Source: Methylosinus sporium (GTDB taxonomy: Bacteria > Pseudomonadota > Alphaproteobacteria > Rhizobiales > Beijerinckiaceae). Taken from it: a stretch of 40,307 nt of DNA. Position 1 is the stretch's first letter, and each line of letters opens with the position of its first letter. Location of the stretch: positions 1-40,307 of the forward strand of contig NZ_PUIV01000034.1 in assembly GCF_003113265.1 (NCBI RefSeq), read 5' to 3'. Positions 1 through 6,561 of the stretch are shown here, piece by piece. Position numbers and translations under genes: made by a program. The notes beneath the pieces were generated by a model, which was not told where the DNA came from, made no database searches, and saw only the letters and a program-made list of their open reading frames with translations.

Positions 1-1
1 G

Positions 2-580
2 ACGGAGCGTTTCGATCGCGGTGAGCGTCGCGGCTCGAGCTTCGGCGCCGGCGATGGGCCGCGCCGCGAGCGCGCGCCGCGTCGTGAGGGCGAGGGTCGT
101 CCTCCGCGTCGGGATGGCGCGGAGCAGCGTCCGCGCGCCGAACGGACGGAGCGTTTCGACCGCGGCGAGCGTCGCGGGTCGAGCTTCGGCGCTAGCGATG
201 GGCCGCGCCGCGAGCGCGCGCCGCGTCGTGAGGGCGAGGAGCGTCCGCCGCGTCGCGAGGGAGCGGCCGCCCGTGCGCCCTCTGGCGAGCGTTTCGAGCG
301 TGGCGAGCGTAAGAGTTCCGGTGAGCGCAAGAGCTTCGCAGGCAAGGGCTCCGGCAAGCGTTTCGACTCCGGCGACGCGCCGCGGGGCGAGCGCGCGCCG
401 CGCAAGGCGGGTGAGGGCCGCTCGCCGCGTCGTGACGGGGATGCGCGTCCGCCGTCGGGCGAGCGTCGCGGTCCGCCGCGGAGCGGCGCGGGCAAAGGGC
501 CGGGCAGAGGCGGGCCGGCTGGCAAAGGTCCTGGCAAGGGGCCGCGCAAGCCCGGCGGCGCGCCGCGCAAGCCGCGCTAG
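2..580 (+). CDS. C-terminal basic repetitive tail of an RNA-binding protein, probably an RsuA/RluB-type pseudouridine synthase (5' truncated)
   Basis: The frame starting at base 2 is open from the window edge to a TAG at 578-580 and encodes 192 residues made almost wholly of Arg, Gly, Glu, Pro, Ser, Lys and Ala. Motifs such as ERFDRGERRGSSFG and GPRRERAPRREGE recur. A 144-bp unit (48 codons) is present twice in tandem (about 2-145 and 146-289), and the tail ends in GKGP/KPGGAPRKPR. No catalytic domain is inside the window. Such disordered basic tails are typical of alphaproteobacterial 23S rRNA pseudouridine synthases, and rsmD starts 3 bp downstream, which is the usual neighbour of that enzyme in this group. 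The enzyme identity is therefore inferred from context; the tail alone shows only a disordered, probably RNA-binding, region. The sequence could also belong to an RNA helicase tail. Confidence 0.7.
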   Translation, partial: TERFDRGERRGSSFGAGDGPRRERAPRREGEGRPPRRDGAEQRPRAERTERFDRGERRGSSFGASDGPRRERAPRREGEERPPRREGAAARAPSGERFERGERKSSGERKSFAGKGSGKRFDSGDAPRGERAPRKAGEGRSPRRDGDARPPSGERRGPPRSGAGKGPGRGGPAGKGPGKGPRKPGGAPRKPR

Positions 581-583
581 CCC

Positions 584-1165
584 ATGCGCATCGTCGCCGG
601 CAGCTTTCGCGGCCGCGTGCTGAAGACGCCGCAATCGCAGGCGATCCGCCCCACTTCGGATCGCCTGCGCGAATCCGTCTTCGACATTCTCGCCCATGCC
701 TATGACGATCCGGTTCCGGGCGCGCGCGTCGTCGATCTCTTCGCCGGCACGGGCGCGCTCGGCCTCGAGGCCTTGTCGCGCGGCGCTGCGAAAATCCTCT
801 TCATCGACGATGGCGCGGAGGCGCGCGCGCTGCTGCGCGCCAATGTCGAGGCGCTGGGCGCGGGCGGCGTGACGCGCGTTTTTCGGCGTGACGCGACCAA
901 GCTCGGCCTCGCGCCGCCGGGCGAACTGTTCACTCTCGCTTTTCTCGATCCGCCCTATGGGCGCGATCTCGCGACGCGCGCGCTGCGCTCGCTGATCGAC
1001 GGCGGCTGGCTCGCCGAGGGCGCGCTGATCGTCATCGAAGAGGGGGCGGATGCGCCTCTCGCTCTGCCCGAGGGAATCGTCGAGCAAGAGCGCCGCCGCT
1101 ATGGCGACACGCAGATCGTCATTGCGCGATGCGTCAGAATGGATTCCACGTCGCTTCCGGCGTGA
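584..1165 (+). CDS. rsmD: 16S rRNA (guanine(966)-N(2))-methyltransferase RsmD
   Basis: This 193-residue protein matches the usual RsmD length and layout. It starts MRIVAGSFRGR, has the family motif RPTSDRLRE at residues 22-30, an S-adenosylmethionine-binding motif I (DLFAGTGALGLEA, about 51-63) and the catalytic DPPY at 122-125. RsmD methylates N2 of G966 in 16S rRNA during 30S assembly, in the cytoplasm. The ATG is 3 bp after the preceding stop, so the two genes are almost certainly one transcript. The 3' end overlaps the 3' end of the convergent eipA gene by 32 bp. Confidence 0.95.
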   Translation: MRIVAGSFRGRVLKTPQSQAIRPTSDRLRESVFDILAHAYDDPVPGARVVDLFAGTGALGLEALSRGAAKILFIDDGAEARALLRANVEALGAGGVTRVFRRDATKLGLAPPGELFTLAFLDPPYGRDLATRALRSLIDGGWLAEGALIVIEEGADAPLALPEGIVEQERRRYGDTQIVIARCVRMDSTSLPA

Positions 1166-1727
1166 ATTTCAGATAGCCGAGATTGAGGCCGAGGCGCGCG
1201 CCGACGCCCGCCCGGATCGGGGCGATGACGACGCCGTCCGCCGTGAGCTCGGTGAAGCCCAGTCCGCCGACGAGATAGGCGGAGCCGGCGACGCCGCCGA
1301 AGCGGGTGAAGATCGCATCGACGGAAGGCAGATTATAGACGAGCATCATGGTGCGGTCGCCATTGGCGCCGGCGTCGAAGCCGAGCGACGGACCTTGCCA
1401 ATAGACGCGCCGTTGGCCGGCGTTGCGCGTGTACATGACTCCTTCGCCATAGCGCAGGCCGCCGACGAAGGCCCCCGAGCCTTCCTGTCCCAGCACATAG
1501 GCGTTGGGGCGGCCCCAGCGCCGCGCCATCTGCTCGACGCCCTGCGCGAGATCGCGCGCTATGGAGCCGAAGAAGCGATGGCCGTTGCGCACCACCTCGT
1601 CGCCGGACATGGGCTCGGGTCTGGGTTCCGGCCGCTCGCCATAGGCGCGCGCCGGCGTGAGCGGCGACAGAGCGGCCGCCGCGGCGAGCGCGAGCATCTC
1701 TCTGCGAGTCGAATGAGCGGCGCGCAT
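1134..1727 (-). CDS. eipA: EipA-like DUF1134 periplasmic envelope-integrity protein
   Basis: This 197-residue protein begins with an export signal: Arg8-Arg9 in a TRREML context, an Ala/Leu-rich stretch and a cleavage site near ARA (about residue 27). The twin arginines suggest a possible Tat signal. The mature part holds the DUF1134 core: YVLGQEGSGAFVGGLRYGEG around residues 77-96, then GPSLGFDAGANGDRTMMLVY and a Gly-rich beta region ending NLGYLKFTPEATWNPF. The length agrees with the Brucella protein EipA (about 198 residues), a periplasmic, CtrA-linked envelope-stress protein; family function is taken from that work. No CtrA site (TTAA-N7-TTAA) was found in the 118-bp upstream gap, only a lone TTAAC near 1847. 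It is convergent with rsmD and downstream of cysQ. Confidence 0.85.
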   Translation of the reverse strand: MRAAHSTRREMLALAAAAALSPLTPARAYGERPEPRPEPMSGDEVVRNGHRFFGSIARDLAQGVEQMARRWGRPNAYVLGQEGSGAFVGGLRYGEGVMYTRNAGQRRVYWQGPSLGFDAGANGDRTMMLVYNLPSVDAIFTRFGGVAGSAYLVGGLGFTELTADGVVIAPIRAGVGARLGLNLGYLKFTPEATWNPF

Positions 1728-1813
1728 TACGAAAACCCCCGTTGCGGCGAATGCGAATCAGTCCGCTGAAGTTTGGATGCGATCGTGTCGCGCCTGTGGC
1801 GCCTCGGCGGCTC

Positions 1814-1832
1814 TTCTTCGCGAGACGAAGAA
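1814..1832 (-). terminator. Small hairpin after cysQ
   Basis: A 7-bp inverted repeat (TTCTTCG / CGAAGAA, 5-nt loop) sits 13 bp beyond the cysQ stop codon. It has no T-run on either strand, so it may be an mRNA 3'-end hairpin or a weak terminator rather than a strong intrinsic one. Confidence 0.3.
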
Positions 1833-1845
1833 TCTCTCCGCGGCC

Positions 1846-2670
1846 TTAACAAAGTCTTGCAGCGGCGGGATCGCCGAAGGCGATGAAAGGTCCGTTGCGA
1901 TAGGAGGCTTCCGCCTTGCCATAGGCGAGCGGCCTGCCGGAAGGATCGACGACGCCGCCGCCGGCAGCCCGCAGCACGGCGTCGCCTGCCGCCGTATCCC
2001 ATTCCATCGTCGGGCCGAAGCGTGGATAGAGATCGGCCGCGCCCTCCGCGAGACGGCAGAATTTGATCGAGGAGCCGACATCGCGCGTCTTTGCGACGCG
2101 ATGCGTCGCGAGAAAGGCCTTCGTCTCTGCGTCGAGATGCGAGCGGCTGACCAGCGCCGTCGGTCCTTCTGCGGGCAGAGCGCGCACGCGCAGGAGGCTC
2201 CAGGCCTCGCGCTCCGGCGCCGGCCGGCCGGGCTGCGCATGGGCGGCGAAGGCGCGCGCGCCCGCGAACCATAATTGTCTCAGAGCCGGGGCGAAGACCG
2301 CGCCGGCGCGCGGCGCGCCTGCGACGACGAGGCCGATATTGATGGTGAACTCGCCGCTGCGCGCGAGAAACTCGCGCGTGCCGTCGAGCGGATCGACGAG
2401 CAGGAAAGTCTCGGCGCGCGCGAAATCGGCGCCCGCGGCGGCGGCTTCCTCGGCGACGATGGGAAGGCCGGGCAGCAGCTCGGCGAGACGCGGCGTCAGA
2501 AAGGCCTCGATTCTCTCATCCGCCTCGCAGACCGGGCTCGACTCCTTCTTTGCGCGCGCGTCGATCGTCGGCGCGGCGAGGACATCCATCGCAATGGCGC
2601 CGGCGCGGGTCGCCAGATCGGCGAAGGCCGCCGCCAGCGCGTCGAAATCTTCGTCGCTCTCGAGCCGCAC
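1846..2670 (-). CDS. cysQ: 3'(2'),5'-bisphosphate nucleotidase CysQ
   Basis: The protein belongs to the inositol monophosphatase-like fold and hydrolyses 3'-phosphoadenosine 5'-phosphate to AMP, clearing the by-product of sulfate assimilation. Metal-binding motifs are visible: VAEEAAA (Glu74-Glu75), DPLDGTREF (93-101) and, near the C terminus, EWDTAAGDAVLRAAGG. The frame stays open upstream, but that stretch is the acyP shadow. The best start is GTG at 2670, 5 bp after the acyP stop and preceded by GGAG, giving 274 residues, the normal CysQ size. It is the last gene of the coupled minus-strand run ggct-panC-acyP-cysQ. An inositol monophosphatase function cannot be excluded from sequence alone. 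Confidence 0.9.
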   Translation of the reverse strand: MRLESDEDFDALAAAFADLATRAGAIAMDVLAAPTIDARAKKESSPVCEADERIEAFLTPRLAELLPGLPIVAEEAAAAGADFARAETFLLVDPLDGTREFLARSGEFTINIGLVVAGAPRAGAVFAPALRQLWFAGARAFAAHAQPGRPAPEREAWSLLRVRALPAEGPTALVSRSHLDAETKAFLATHRVAKTRDVGSSIKFCRLAEGAADLYPRFGPTMEWDTAAGDAVLRAAGGGVVDPSGRPLAYGKAEASYRNGPFIAFGDPAAARLC

Positions 2671-2675
2671 GCTTT

Positions 2676-2963
2676 TTAGAACTCCAAATCGCCGCGCCGC
2701 TCGACGAGAGCCGCCTCGCTCGTCTCTTCCGCGCGCAGATCGTCGACGCGTCCTGCGGGCGGTCCGCGCCGCGCCGCCTCTACCAGCGCTCGCAGCGCGC
2801 CCTGCGGCCCGGCGGCGACGATCTCCACCGCGCCATCGTTGCAATTGCGCGCCCAGCCGGCGAGCGCGAGCCGTCCGGCCTCCCGCGCGACAAAGGCGCG
2901 AAAGCCGACGCCCTGCACGCGGCCGCGCACGATGATGCGGAAAACGCGTCGCGCCTCGCTCAT
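2676..2963 (-). CDS. acyP: Acylphosphatase
   Basis: This 95-residue protein is a complete acylphosphatase. The phosphate-binding loop GRVQGVGFRAFV carries the catalytic Arg22, and the second active-site motif WARNCNDGAVEI carries Asn40. The family hydrolyses carboxyl-phosphate bonds such as acetyl phosphate and 1,3-bisphosphoglycerate in the cytoplasm. The ATG overlaps the panC stop codon by 4 bp (ATGA), so translation is probably coupled; cysQ starts 5 bp after its own stop. Length and motifs are ordinary. Confidence 0.93.
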   Translation of the reverse strand: MSEARRVFRIIVRGRVQGVGFRAFVAREAGRLALAGWARNCNDGAVEIVAAGPQGALRALVEAARRGPPAGRVDDLRAEETSEAALVERRGDLEF

Positions 2964-3826
2964 TGCGCGGACTCGACGGCGATATTGTCGATGAGCCGCG
3001 TCGCGCCGAGCTTGGCGGCGCCGAGCAGGCGGATCGGCCCGTCGTGCCGGCGGGCGACGCGCGCCAGAGTCTCGGCGTGGCGCGCCTCGAGATAATCGAT
3101 GAGGAATCCCTCGGCGGCGACTTGCTCGCGCGCCTCGCCCATCACATGGCCGATCGGCTCGCCATCGGCGATGCGCCGAGCGGCCTCGGTCAATGCGCGA
3201 TGCAGCACAGGGGCGATGCGCCGCTCCTCGGCCGTAAGATAGATGTTGCGCGAGGACATTGCGAGCCCGTCCGCCTCCCGCAAAGTAGGCGCGCCGACGA
3301 TCTCCGCGCGCAGGTCGAGATCGCGCGCCAGGCGCTTTATCACCAGCAATTGCTGATAATCCTTTTCGCCGAAGACGGCGACGTCGCAATCGGCCTGATT
3401 GAGCAGCTTGGCGACGACGAGGGCGACGCCGGAAAAATGCGTCGGCCGGAAATGATCCTCGAGATCGGCGACCGCCGGCCCGCCCACCGCGACCGTGGTG
3501 GAAAAGCCCGGCGGATACATCTCCTCCACCGCCGGCGCATAGCAGAGATCGGCCGCAACGTTCGCGAGCTTCTCGACATCGTCCGCGAGCGTGCGCGGAT
3601 AGCGGTCGAAATCCTCGCCAGCTCCGAATTGCGTCGGATTGACGAAGACCGAGACCAGCACGCGGCGGGCGCGCCGGCGCGCCTCCTCCACCAGCGAGAG
3701 ATGGCCCTCGTGCAGCGCCCCCATTGTGGGGACGAAGCCGACGCGCTCGCCGCGCGCGCGCCATTGCGCGACGCGCTCGCGCAACTCGGCGAGCGTGTGG
3801 ACGGTCGGAACAAAAAAGGCGCTCAT
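2960..3826 (-). CDS. panC: Pantothenate synthetase (pantoate--beta-alanine ligase)
   Basis: The 288-residue protein condenses pantoate with beta-alanine using ATP, the last step of pantothenate synthesis for coenzyme A. The nucleotidyltransferase HIGH-type motif lies in PTMGALHEGH (33-42), FVNPTQF and DFDRYPRT follow, and the KMSKS-equivalent is DGLAMSSRNIYL. Length is typical. It overlaps the upstream ggct-like gene and the downstream acyP by 4 bp on each side (ATGA junctions), so the three form a coupled operon. No panB is seen nearby. Confidence 0.96.
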   Translation of the reverse strand: MSAFFVPTVHTLAELRERVAQWRARGERVGFVPTMGALHEGHLSLVEEARRRARRVLVSVFVNPTQFGAGEDFDRYPRTLADDVEKLANVAADLCYAPAVEEMYPPGFSTTVAVGGPAVADLEDHFRPTHFSGVALVVAKLLNQADCDVAVFGEKDYQQLLVIKRLARDLDLRAEIVGAPTLREADGLAMSSRNIYLTAEERRIAPVLHRALTEAARRIADGEPIGHVMGEAREQVAAEGFLIDYLEARHAETLARVARRHDGPIRLLGAAKLGATRLIDNIAVESAQ

Positions 3827-4272
3827 CTTCGGCTCATCCTCTGCTGCGCATTGGGCGCATGGCTCTCCAGAAAAGCGATATAGGCCGCGGGCAGGCCGAG
3901 AGCGCGCGCCGAGGCGACGATATTCTCGACATAGCCCGGCGCCGCCGGCCCCTCGCGCGTCGAAGTGCCGATATAGACGAGCGCCCGCGCCGAGCCCACT
4001 GGCGCGCGCAGCACCGGCTGCACCACCTTGCGGTAGAGCCGGCGGCCGATCTCCTCGTAACGGTCGAGCGCCGGCACATCCGCCACGGCGAGGTCATAGA
4101 GCAGGCCATGGACCTGCGCCCGCGCATCTGGCGCGACAGTGGCGTAGCCCGTCTCCAGAATGGCGAAACGATAGCGCGCCAGCCGGCCGAGGCCGAGCGG
4201 CCGCGAATGGGGACAGCGGACGGCCATTGCGGCGACGTCCATATTGGCGCCATAGGCGAAATAGAGAGGCAT
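3823..4272 (-). CDS. Gamma-glutamylcyclotransferase (AIG2/GGCT-like) family protein
   Basis: The ATG at 4272 gives a 149-residue protein starting MPLYFAYGANMD. This is the family's substrate-binding loop, with YGAN in place of the commoner YGSN. Downstream, DRYEEIGRRLYRKVV matches the region holding the family's conserved Glu. Members release 5-oxoproline from gamma-glutamyl compounds, but many bacterial members are uncharacterised, so the substrate is unknown. The open frame runs further upstream into the terminator hairpin at 4357-4378, so a longer start at 4416 is unlikely. Its stop overlaps the panC start by 4 bp, making it the first gene of the operon. Confidence 0.82.
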   Translation of the reverse strand: MPLYFAYGANMDVAAMAVRCPHSRPLGLGRLARYRFAILETGYATVAPDARAQVHGLLYDLAVADVPALDRYEEIGRRLYRKVVQPVLRAPVGSARALVYIGTSTREGPAAPGYVENIVASARALGLPAAYIAFLESHAPNAQQRMSRR

Positions 4273-4350
4273 GTGGTCTTTCCGAGCGGCGGCGGACCTT
4301 AGCGCATAGCGCCGCAGCGAGCGAGGCGCCGCGGGCGCCCCTCGCGGAAA

Positions 4351-4378
4351 GAAAAAGAGCCCGGCCTGCGCCGGGCTC
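4351..4378 (-). terminator. Strong intrinsic terminator, minus strand
   Basis: A perfect 9-bp GC-rich inverted repeat (GAGCCCGGC / GCCGGGCTC, 4-nt loop, 4357-4378) is followed on the minus strand by TTTTTC at 4351-4356. It lies upstream of the ggct-panC operon. It would therefore stop minus-strand transcripts coming from the right, i.e. those antisense to the small peptide gene and tRNA-Ser. Confidence 0.8.
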
Positions 4379-4489
4379 CCAACAAAGAGCGGCCCCTGGG
4401 AATAAACCACCCTCATCGATTATTCTCAGCGTTGGATGCAGTTTTAGAAATGCGTCGAATCGACGCGAGGGCGAGAAGGGAAGACGGAA

Positions 4490-4582
4490 ATGGAGGAGTT
4501 CGAAGGCGGCTTTCTGCGCAACACGGCGATCGGCCTCGTCCTGGCTCTGGCGGCGGCGATCGTCTATGTCTGGTTCCGCTAG
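4490..4582 (+). CDS. Small single-pass membrane peptide, 30 residues
   Basis: A short frame encodes MEEFEGGFLRNT followed by a hydrophobic helix of about 15 residues (AIGLVLALAAAIVYVW) and a final FR. GAAGGGAAG lies 6-12 bases upstream as a ribosome-binding site. The polar acidic N terminus, one clean transmembrane helix and a basic C-terminal residue are what a genuine small membrane protein looks like, but there is no recognisable family. It sits 75 bp upstream of tRNA-Ser on the same strand. Chance occurrence in GC-rich DNA is possible. Confidence 0.5.
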   Translation: MEEFEGGFLRNTAIGLVLALAAAIVYVWFR

Positions 4583-5385
4583 GCGCGCGCGGCCGGTTGA
4601 CGCGCGGTCATAGAGAAGCGATAGGCTTCGCCGCGAGTCCGGTACGGCTCCGGGTTCGGAAGGGTGGCCGAGTGGTTTAAGGCAGCGGTCTTGAAAACCG
4701 CCGTGGGGGAAACTTCACCGTGGGTTCGAATCCCACCCCTTCCGCCAGTCCAGACGGTTGCTTTTTTTCCTCCAGAAGAATTGTCTTTCGGCGTCGCCTC
4801 TGACGGATTGTGTGAGACGCTGCGAATACCGTCGGCGATCAAGATCGAAGCGGCAGAGCCTTCGAGGAGCGCGAATACGACCCAAATAACGAGCATGACT
4901 TTTGGGAACGACAACGCTGCGATGTTACCTTTGTTGTGGTCGTGAGGGTCGCCAAAAGGACGTGGGTATCTCAATTTTAGTTCGAAGAAATTTCCCGGGC
5001 ATTTAATATCAGATTCAAATGATTCATAATGCCGCCTCAAATATTCCAGCTGATTTTGGGCTGCTTGAACGCCTTCATTGGTTTTTGTGCAAAAAAAGAT
5101 AGCCAGAGCGGACAAAAGAAACATCACCCCCAGAATCCCACCGGAGAAAAAGTAGTCGACGGCGTTCTTGTCGATTTCTCTGAGCGCTGTCAGCAACACT
5201 CCCTGTGTCGCGAGAATGCCGCCGCTCAGCACGATGGACCATTGGTTTCGATAATTGATGAGATTGTTTTCCCTTTCCATGTTGCGCCACATCGCTTCGT
5301 AGATCTTGTGGAGATCGGGTGACGGGCCAGTTGGTGAGGGCGAGGGTAAGGCCGTTGAATTTTCTGGCTGTGAGTTGTTTGTCAT
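4579..5385 (-). CDS. Unknown membrane protein, low GC, reading frame fused through antisense tRNA-Ser
   Basis: From ATG 5385 the frame runs 268 residues. The first about 200 are a plausible protein: a Pro/Ser-rich N terminus, MWRNMERENNLINYRNQW, then three hydrophobic segments (about 45-65, 77-100 and 165-190), the second ending in FFCTKTNEG. The rest (GIRTHGEVSPTAVF and onward) is simply the antisense translation of tRNA-Ser, a recurrent artefact when no stop precedes a tRNA. The coding part has clearly lower GC than its neighbours and no recognised family. I infer that the insert joined the chromosome at the tRNA 3' end and lost its own stop codon. The natural C terminus is unknown; the gene may be a truncated remnant. 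Confidence 0.55.
   Translation of the reverse strand: MTNNSQPENSTALPSPSPTGPSPDLHKIYEAMWRNMERENNLINYRNQWSIVLSGGILATQGVLLTALREIDKNAVDYFFSGGILGVMFLLSALAIFFCTKTNEGVQAAQNQLEYLRRHYESFESDIKCPGNFFELKLRYPRPFGDPHDHNKGNIAALSFPKVMLVIWVVFALLEGSAASILIADGIRSVSHNPSEATPKDNSSGGKKATVWTGGRGGIRTHGEVSPTAVFKTAALNHSATLPNPEPYRTRGEAYRFSMTARQPAARA
4597..4625 (+). promoter_or_regulatory. Probable sigma-70 promoter of tRNA-Ser
   Basis: TTGACG (4597-4602), a 17-bp spacer and GATAGG (4620-4625) resemble -35 and -10 elements. They end 32 bp before the first base of the tRNA, a normal leader distance. The -10 is weak. Confidence 0.45.
4658..4747 (+). tRNA. tRNA-Ser (anticodon UGA)
   Basis: The acceptor stem GGAAGGG (4658-4664) pairs with CCCTTCC, followed by discriminator G and an encoded CCA (4745-4747). 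The D arm begins GCCGAGTGG. The anticodon stem GCGGT/ACCGC (4685-4689 / 4697-4701) encloses loop CTTGAAA with anticodon TGA at 4692-4694. A long variable arm and a T arm (TGGG TTCGAAT CCCA) complete a class II serine tRNA, which reads UCN codons with preference for UCA. Confidence 0.97.
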
Positions 5386-5513
5386 GAATTGAACTCGGGT
5401 CGGCAAAGGGTTTGTGGCAAGTGGAGCCGCTTATATTTGACGAGTAATGAACTCGAGTGTCAAGTCATGGGGACCTCCGGTTCCGGTAGAGCAGGTTTTT
5501 AACTCTGTATCAT

Positions 5514-6473
5514 TCAACTCGGCGCGGAGCGCCTTCCTCCACGCCGAAACGCTTGCGGCGGCTGCCCGTAAACGCGCAGAAACGCCCGTCGCATTCGTTC
5601 TGGATCGCGAAAGCCGCTGTCGCGCGCGATTTGCTCGATCGCGTCGGCGCCGCTCTCCAGCACGCTCTTCGCTCTATCGAGCCGCAGGCGCTCGATCGCC
5701 TTGGCGGGCGTCGCGCCGGTGGCGCGGGAGAAAGCGCGCGCGAAATTGCGTGGGCTCATCGCGGCCTGCTCGGCAAGCTCCTCCACGGTGAGGCGTTGTC
5801 GCAGACGCTCGCTCGCCCAGCGGAGCAGCGTCGCGAATTTGTCTTGCCGACTCTCCAATTCCAGCAGCGCGGAAAATTGCGATTGCCCACCCGGGCGTCG
5901 GTGATAGACGACGAGCTGCCGCGCGACGGCGCGCGCGACATCTTCGCCGTGATCATCGTCGATCATCGCCAGCGCGAGATCGATCCCCGCAGTGATTCCA
6001 GCGGAGCTCCAGATCGGCCCGTCGCGCACGAAGATCAAATCCGGCTCCAGCCGAACCTTCGGAAAACGTCGCTGAAAATCGCCGCTGCGGCTCCAATGCG
6101 TCGTCGCTCTGCGGCCGTCGAGAAGCCCGGCCGCCGCCAGCACATAGGCGCCCGAGCACACGCTCGCCACACGTCGCGCGCGCGTCGCCGCGCGGGCGAC
6201 GAAAGCGAGAGTCGCTCTGTCCGTGGCGGCGGCGCGTGTGCCGAGGCCTCCGGCGATCAGCAGCGTGTCGCAACGTCGCGCCGCGGCGAAGCCCCCGGCC
6301 GCCATGGCGACGCCGGAGGAGGAGCGTACGAGGCCGGAAGCGGCGGCGATCGTCCGTATCGCATAGGCGCCGGGGACGATGCGCGCGGCGATCTCGAATG
6401 CGGCGATCGGACCCGCGGCGTCGAGAATCTGAAAATCCTCGAAGATCAGCAGAGCGATGATCCGCGCGCTCAT
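5514..6473 (-). CDS. GlxA-family transcriptional regulator (DJ-1/PfpI domain plus AraC-type HTH)
   Basis: The 319-residue protein has an N-terminal DJ-1/PfpI domain (about 1-190) with the nucleophile-elbow segment SVCSGAYVLAAAGLLDGRRATTHW split as SVCSGAYVLA and ATTHW, and GITAGIDLAL. The C-terminal AraC double helix-turn-helix (about 215-310) contains LTVEELAEQAAMSPRNFARA and GFRDPERMRRAFLRVYGQPP. Such regulators usually activate amine, arginine or quaternary-ammonium catabolism, but the effector here is unknown. It is divergent from a DJ-1/PfpI enzyme gene, 88 bp apart, and probably controls it. The start ATG touches a 14-bp inverted repeat (6474-6518). Confidence 0.88.
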   Translation of the reverse strand: MSARIIALLIFEDFQILDAAGPIAAFEIAARIVPGAYAIRTIAAASGLVRSSSGVAMAAGGFAAARRCDTLLIAGGLGTRAAATDRATLAFVARAATRARRVASVCSGAYVLAAAGLLDGRRATTHWSRSGDFQRRFPKVRLEPDLIFVRDGPIWSSAGITAGIDLALAMIDDDHGEDVARAVARQLVVYHRRPGGQSQFSALLELESRQDKFATLLRWASERLRQRLTVEELAEQAAMSPRNFARAFSRATGATPAKAIERLRLDRAKSVLESGADAIEQIARDSGFRDPERMRRAFLRVYGQPPQAFRRGGRRSAPS

Positions 6474-6518
6474 GGCTCTGTCCGAAAAAGTGGGGAAACC
6501 GTCATTTCAGACAGAGCC
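6474..6518. repeat. 14-bp inverted repeat in the divergent spacer: operator or dispersed palindrome
   Basis: GGCTCTGTCCGAAA (6474-6487) is matched by the reverse complement GGCTCTGTCTGAAA (6505-6518), 13 of 14 bases, with a 17-bp spacer. It abuts the start codon of the GlxA-like regulator and overlaps a possible -35 of the DJ-1 gene. The core TCCGAAAAAGTGG also resembles palindromic repeats that are dispersed in Hyphomicrobiales genomes, so it may be such a repeat rather than a dedicated operator. Confidence 0.55.
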
Positions 6519-6533
6519 TAGCGGCGCTACTCT
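6505..6533 (+). promoter_or_regulatory. Possible promoter of the DJ-1/PfpI gene
   Basis: TTTCAG (6505-6510), a 17-bp spacer and TACTCT (6528-6533) could be -35 and -10 elements. The first overlaps the right arm of the inverted repeat, a position suited to regulation. Confidence 0.3.
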
Positions 6534-6561
6534 GCCTTCGTCAACAAGGGGGAGGCTCGCA

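Noticed and set aside
2-289. CRISPR or satellite array
   Set aside because: The 144-bp units are adjacent without spacers and stay in coding frame, so they are a protein-tail duplication.
21-623. Plus-strand frame with a start codon over the basic tail
   Set aside because: It is out of frame with the true tail, which is open from base 2, shows an exact 48-codon repeat in a sensible composition, and ends 3 bp before rsmD.
1728-1850. CtrA box upstream of eipA
   Set aside because: Only a single TTAAC half-site near 1847 is present, within the end of cysQ; the TTAA-N7-TTAA form is absent.
4664-4945. Plus-strand frame starting in tRNA-Ser
   Set aside because: Its first part is a translation of the tRNA itself, a common false protein.
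4748-5513. Direct repeat of the tRNA-Ser 3' end marking an att site
   Set aside because: I looked for a second copy of the T-arm/acceptor sequence at the right edge of the low-GC stretch and found none, so no att pair can be claimed.
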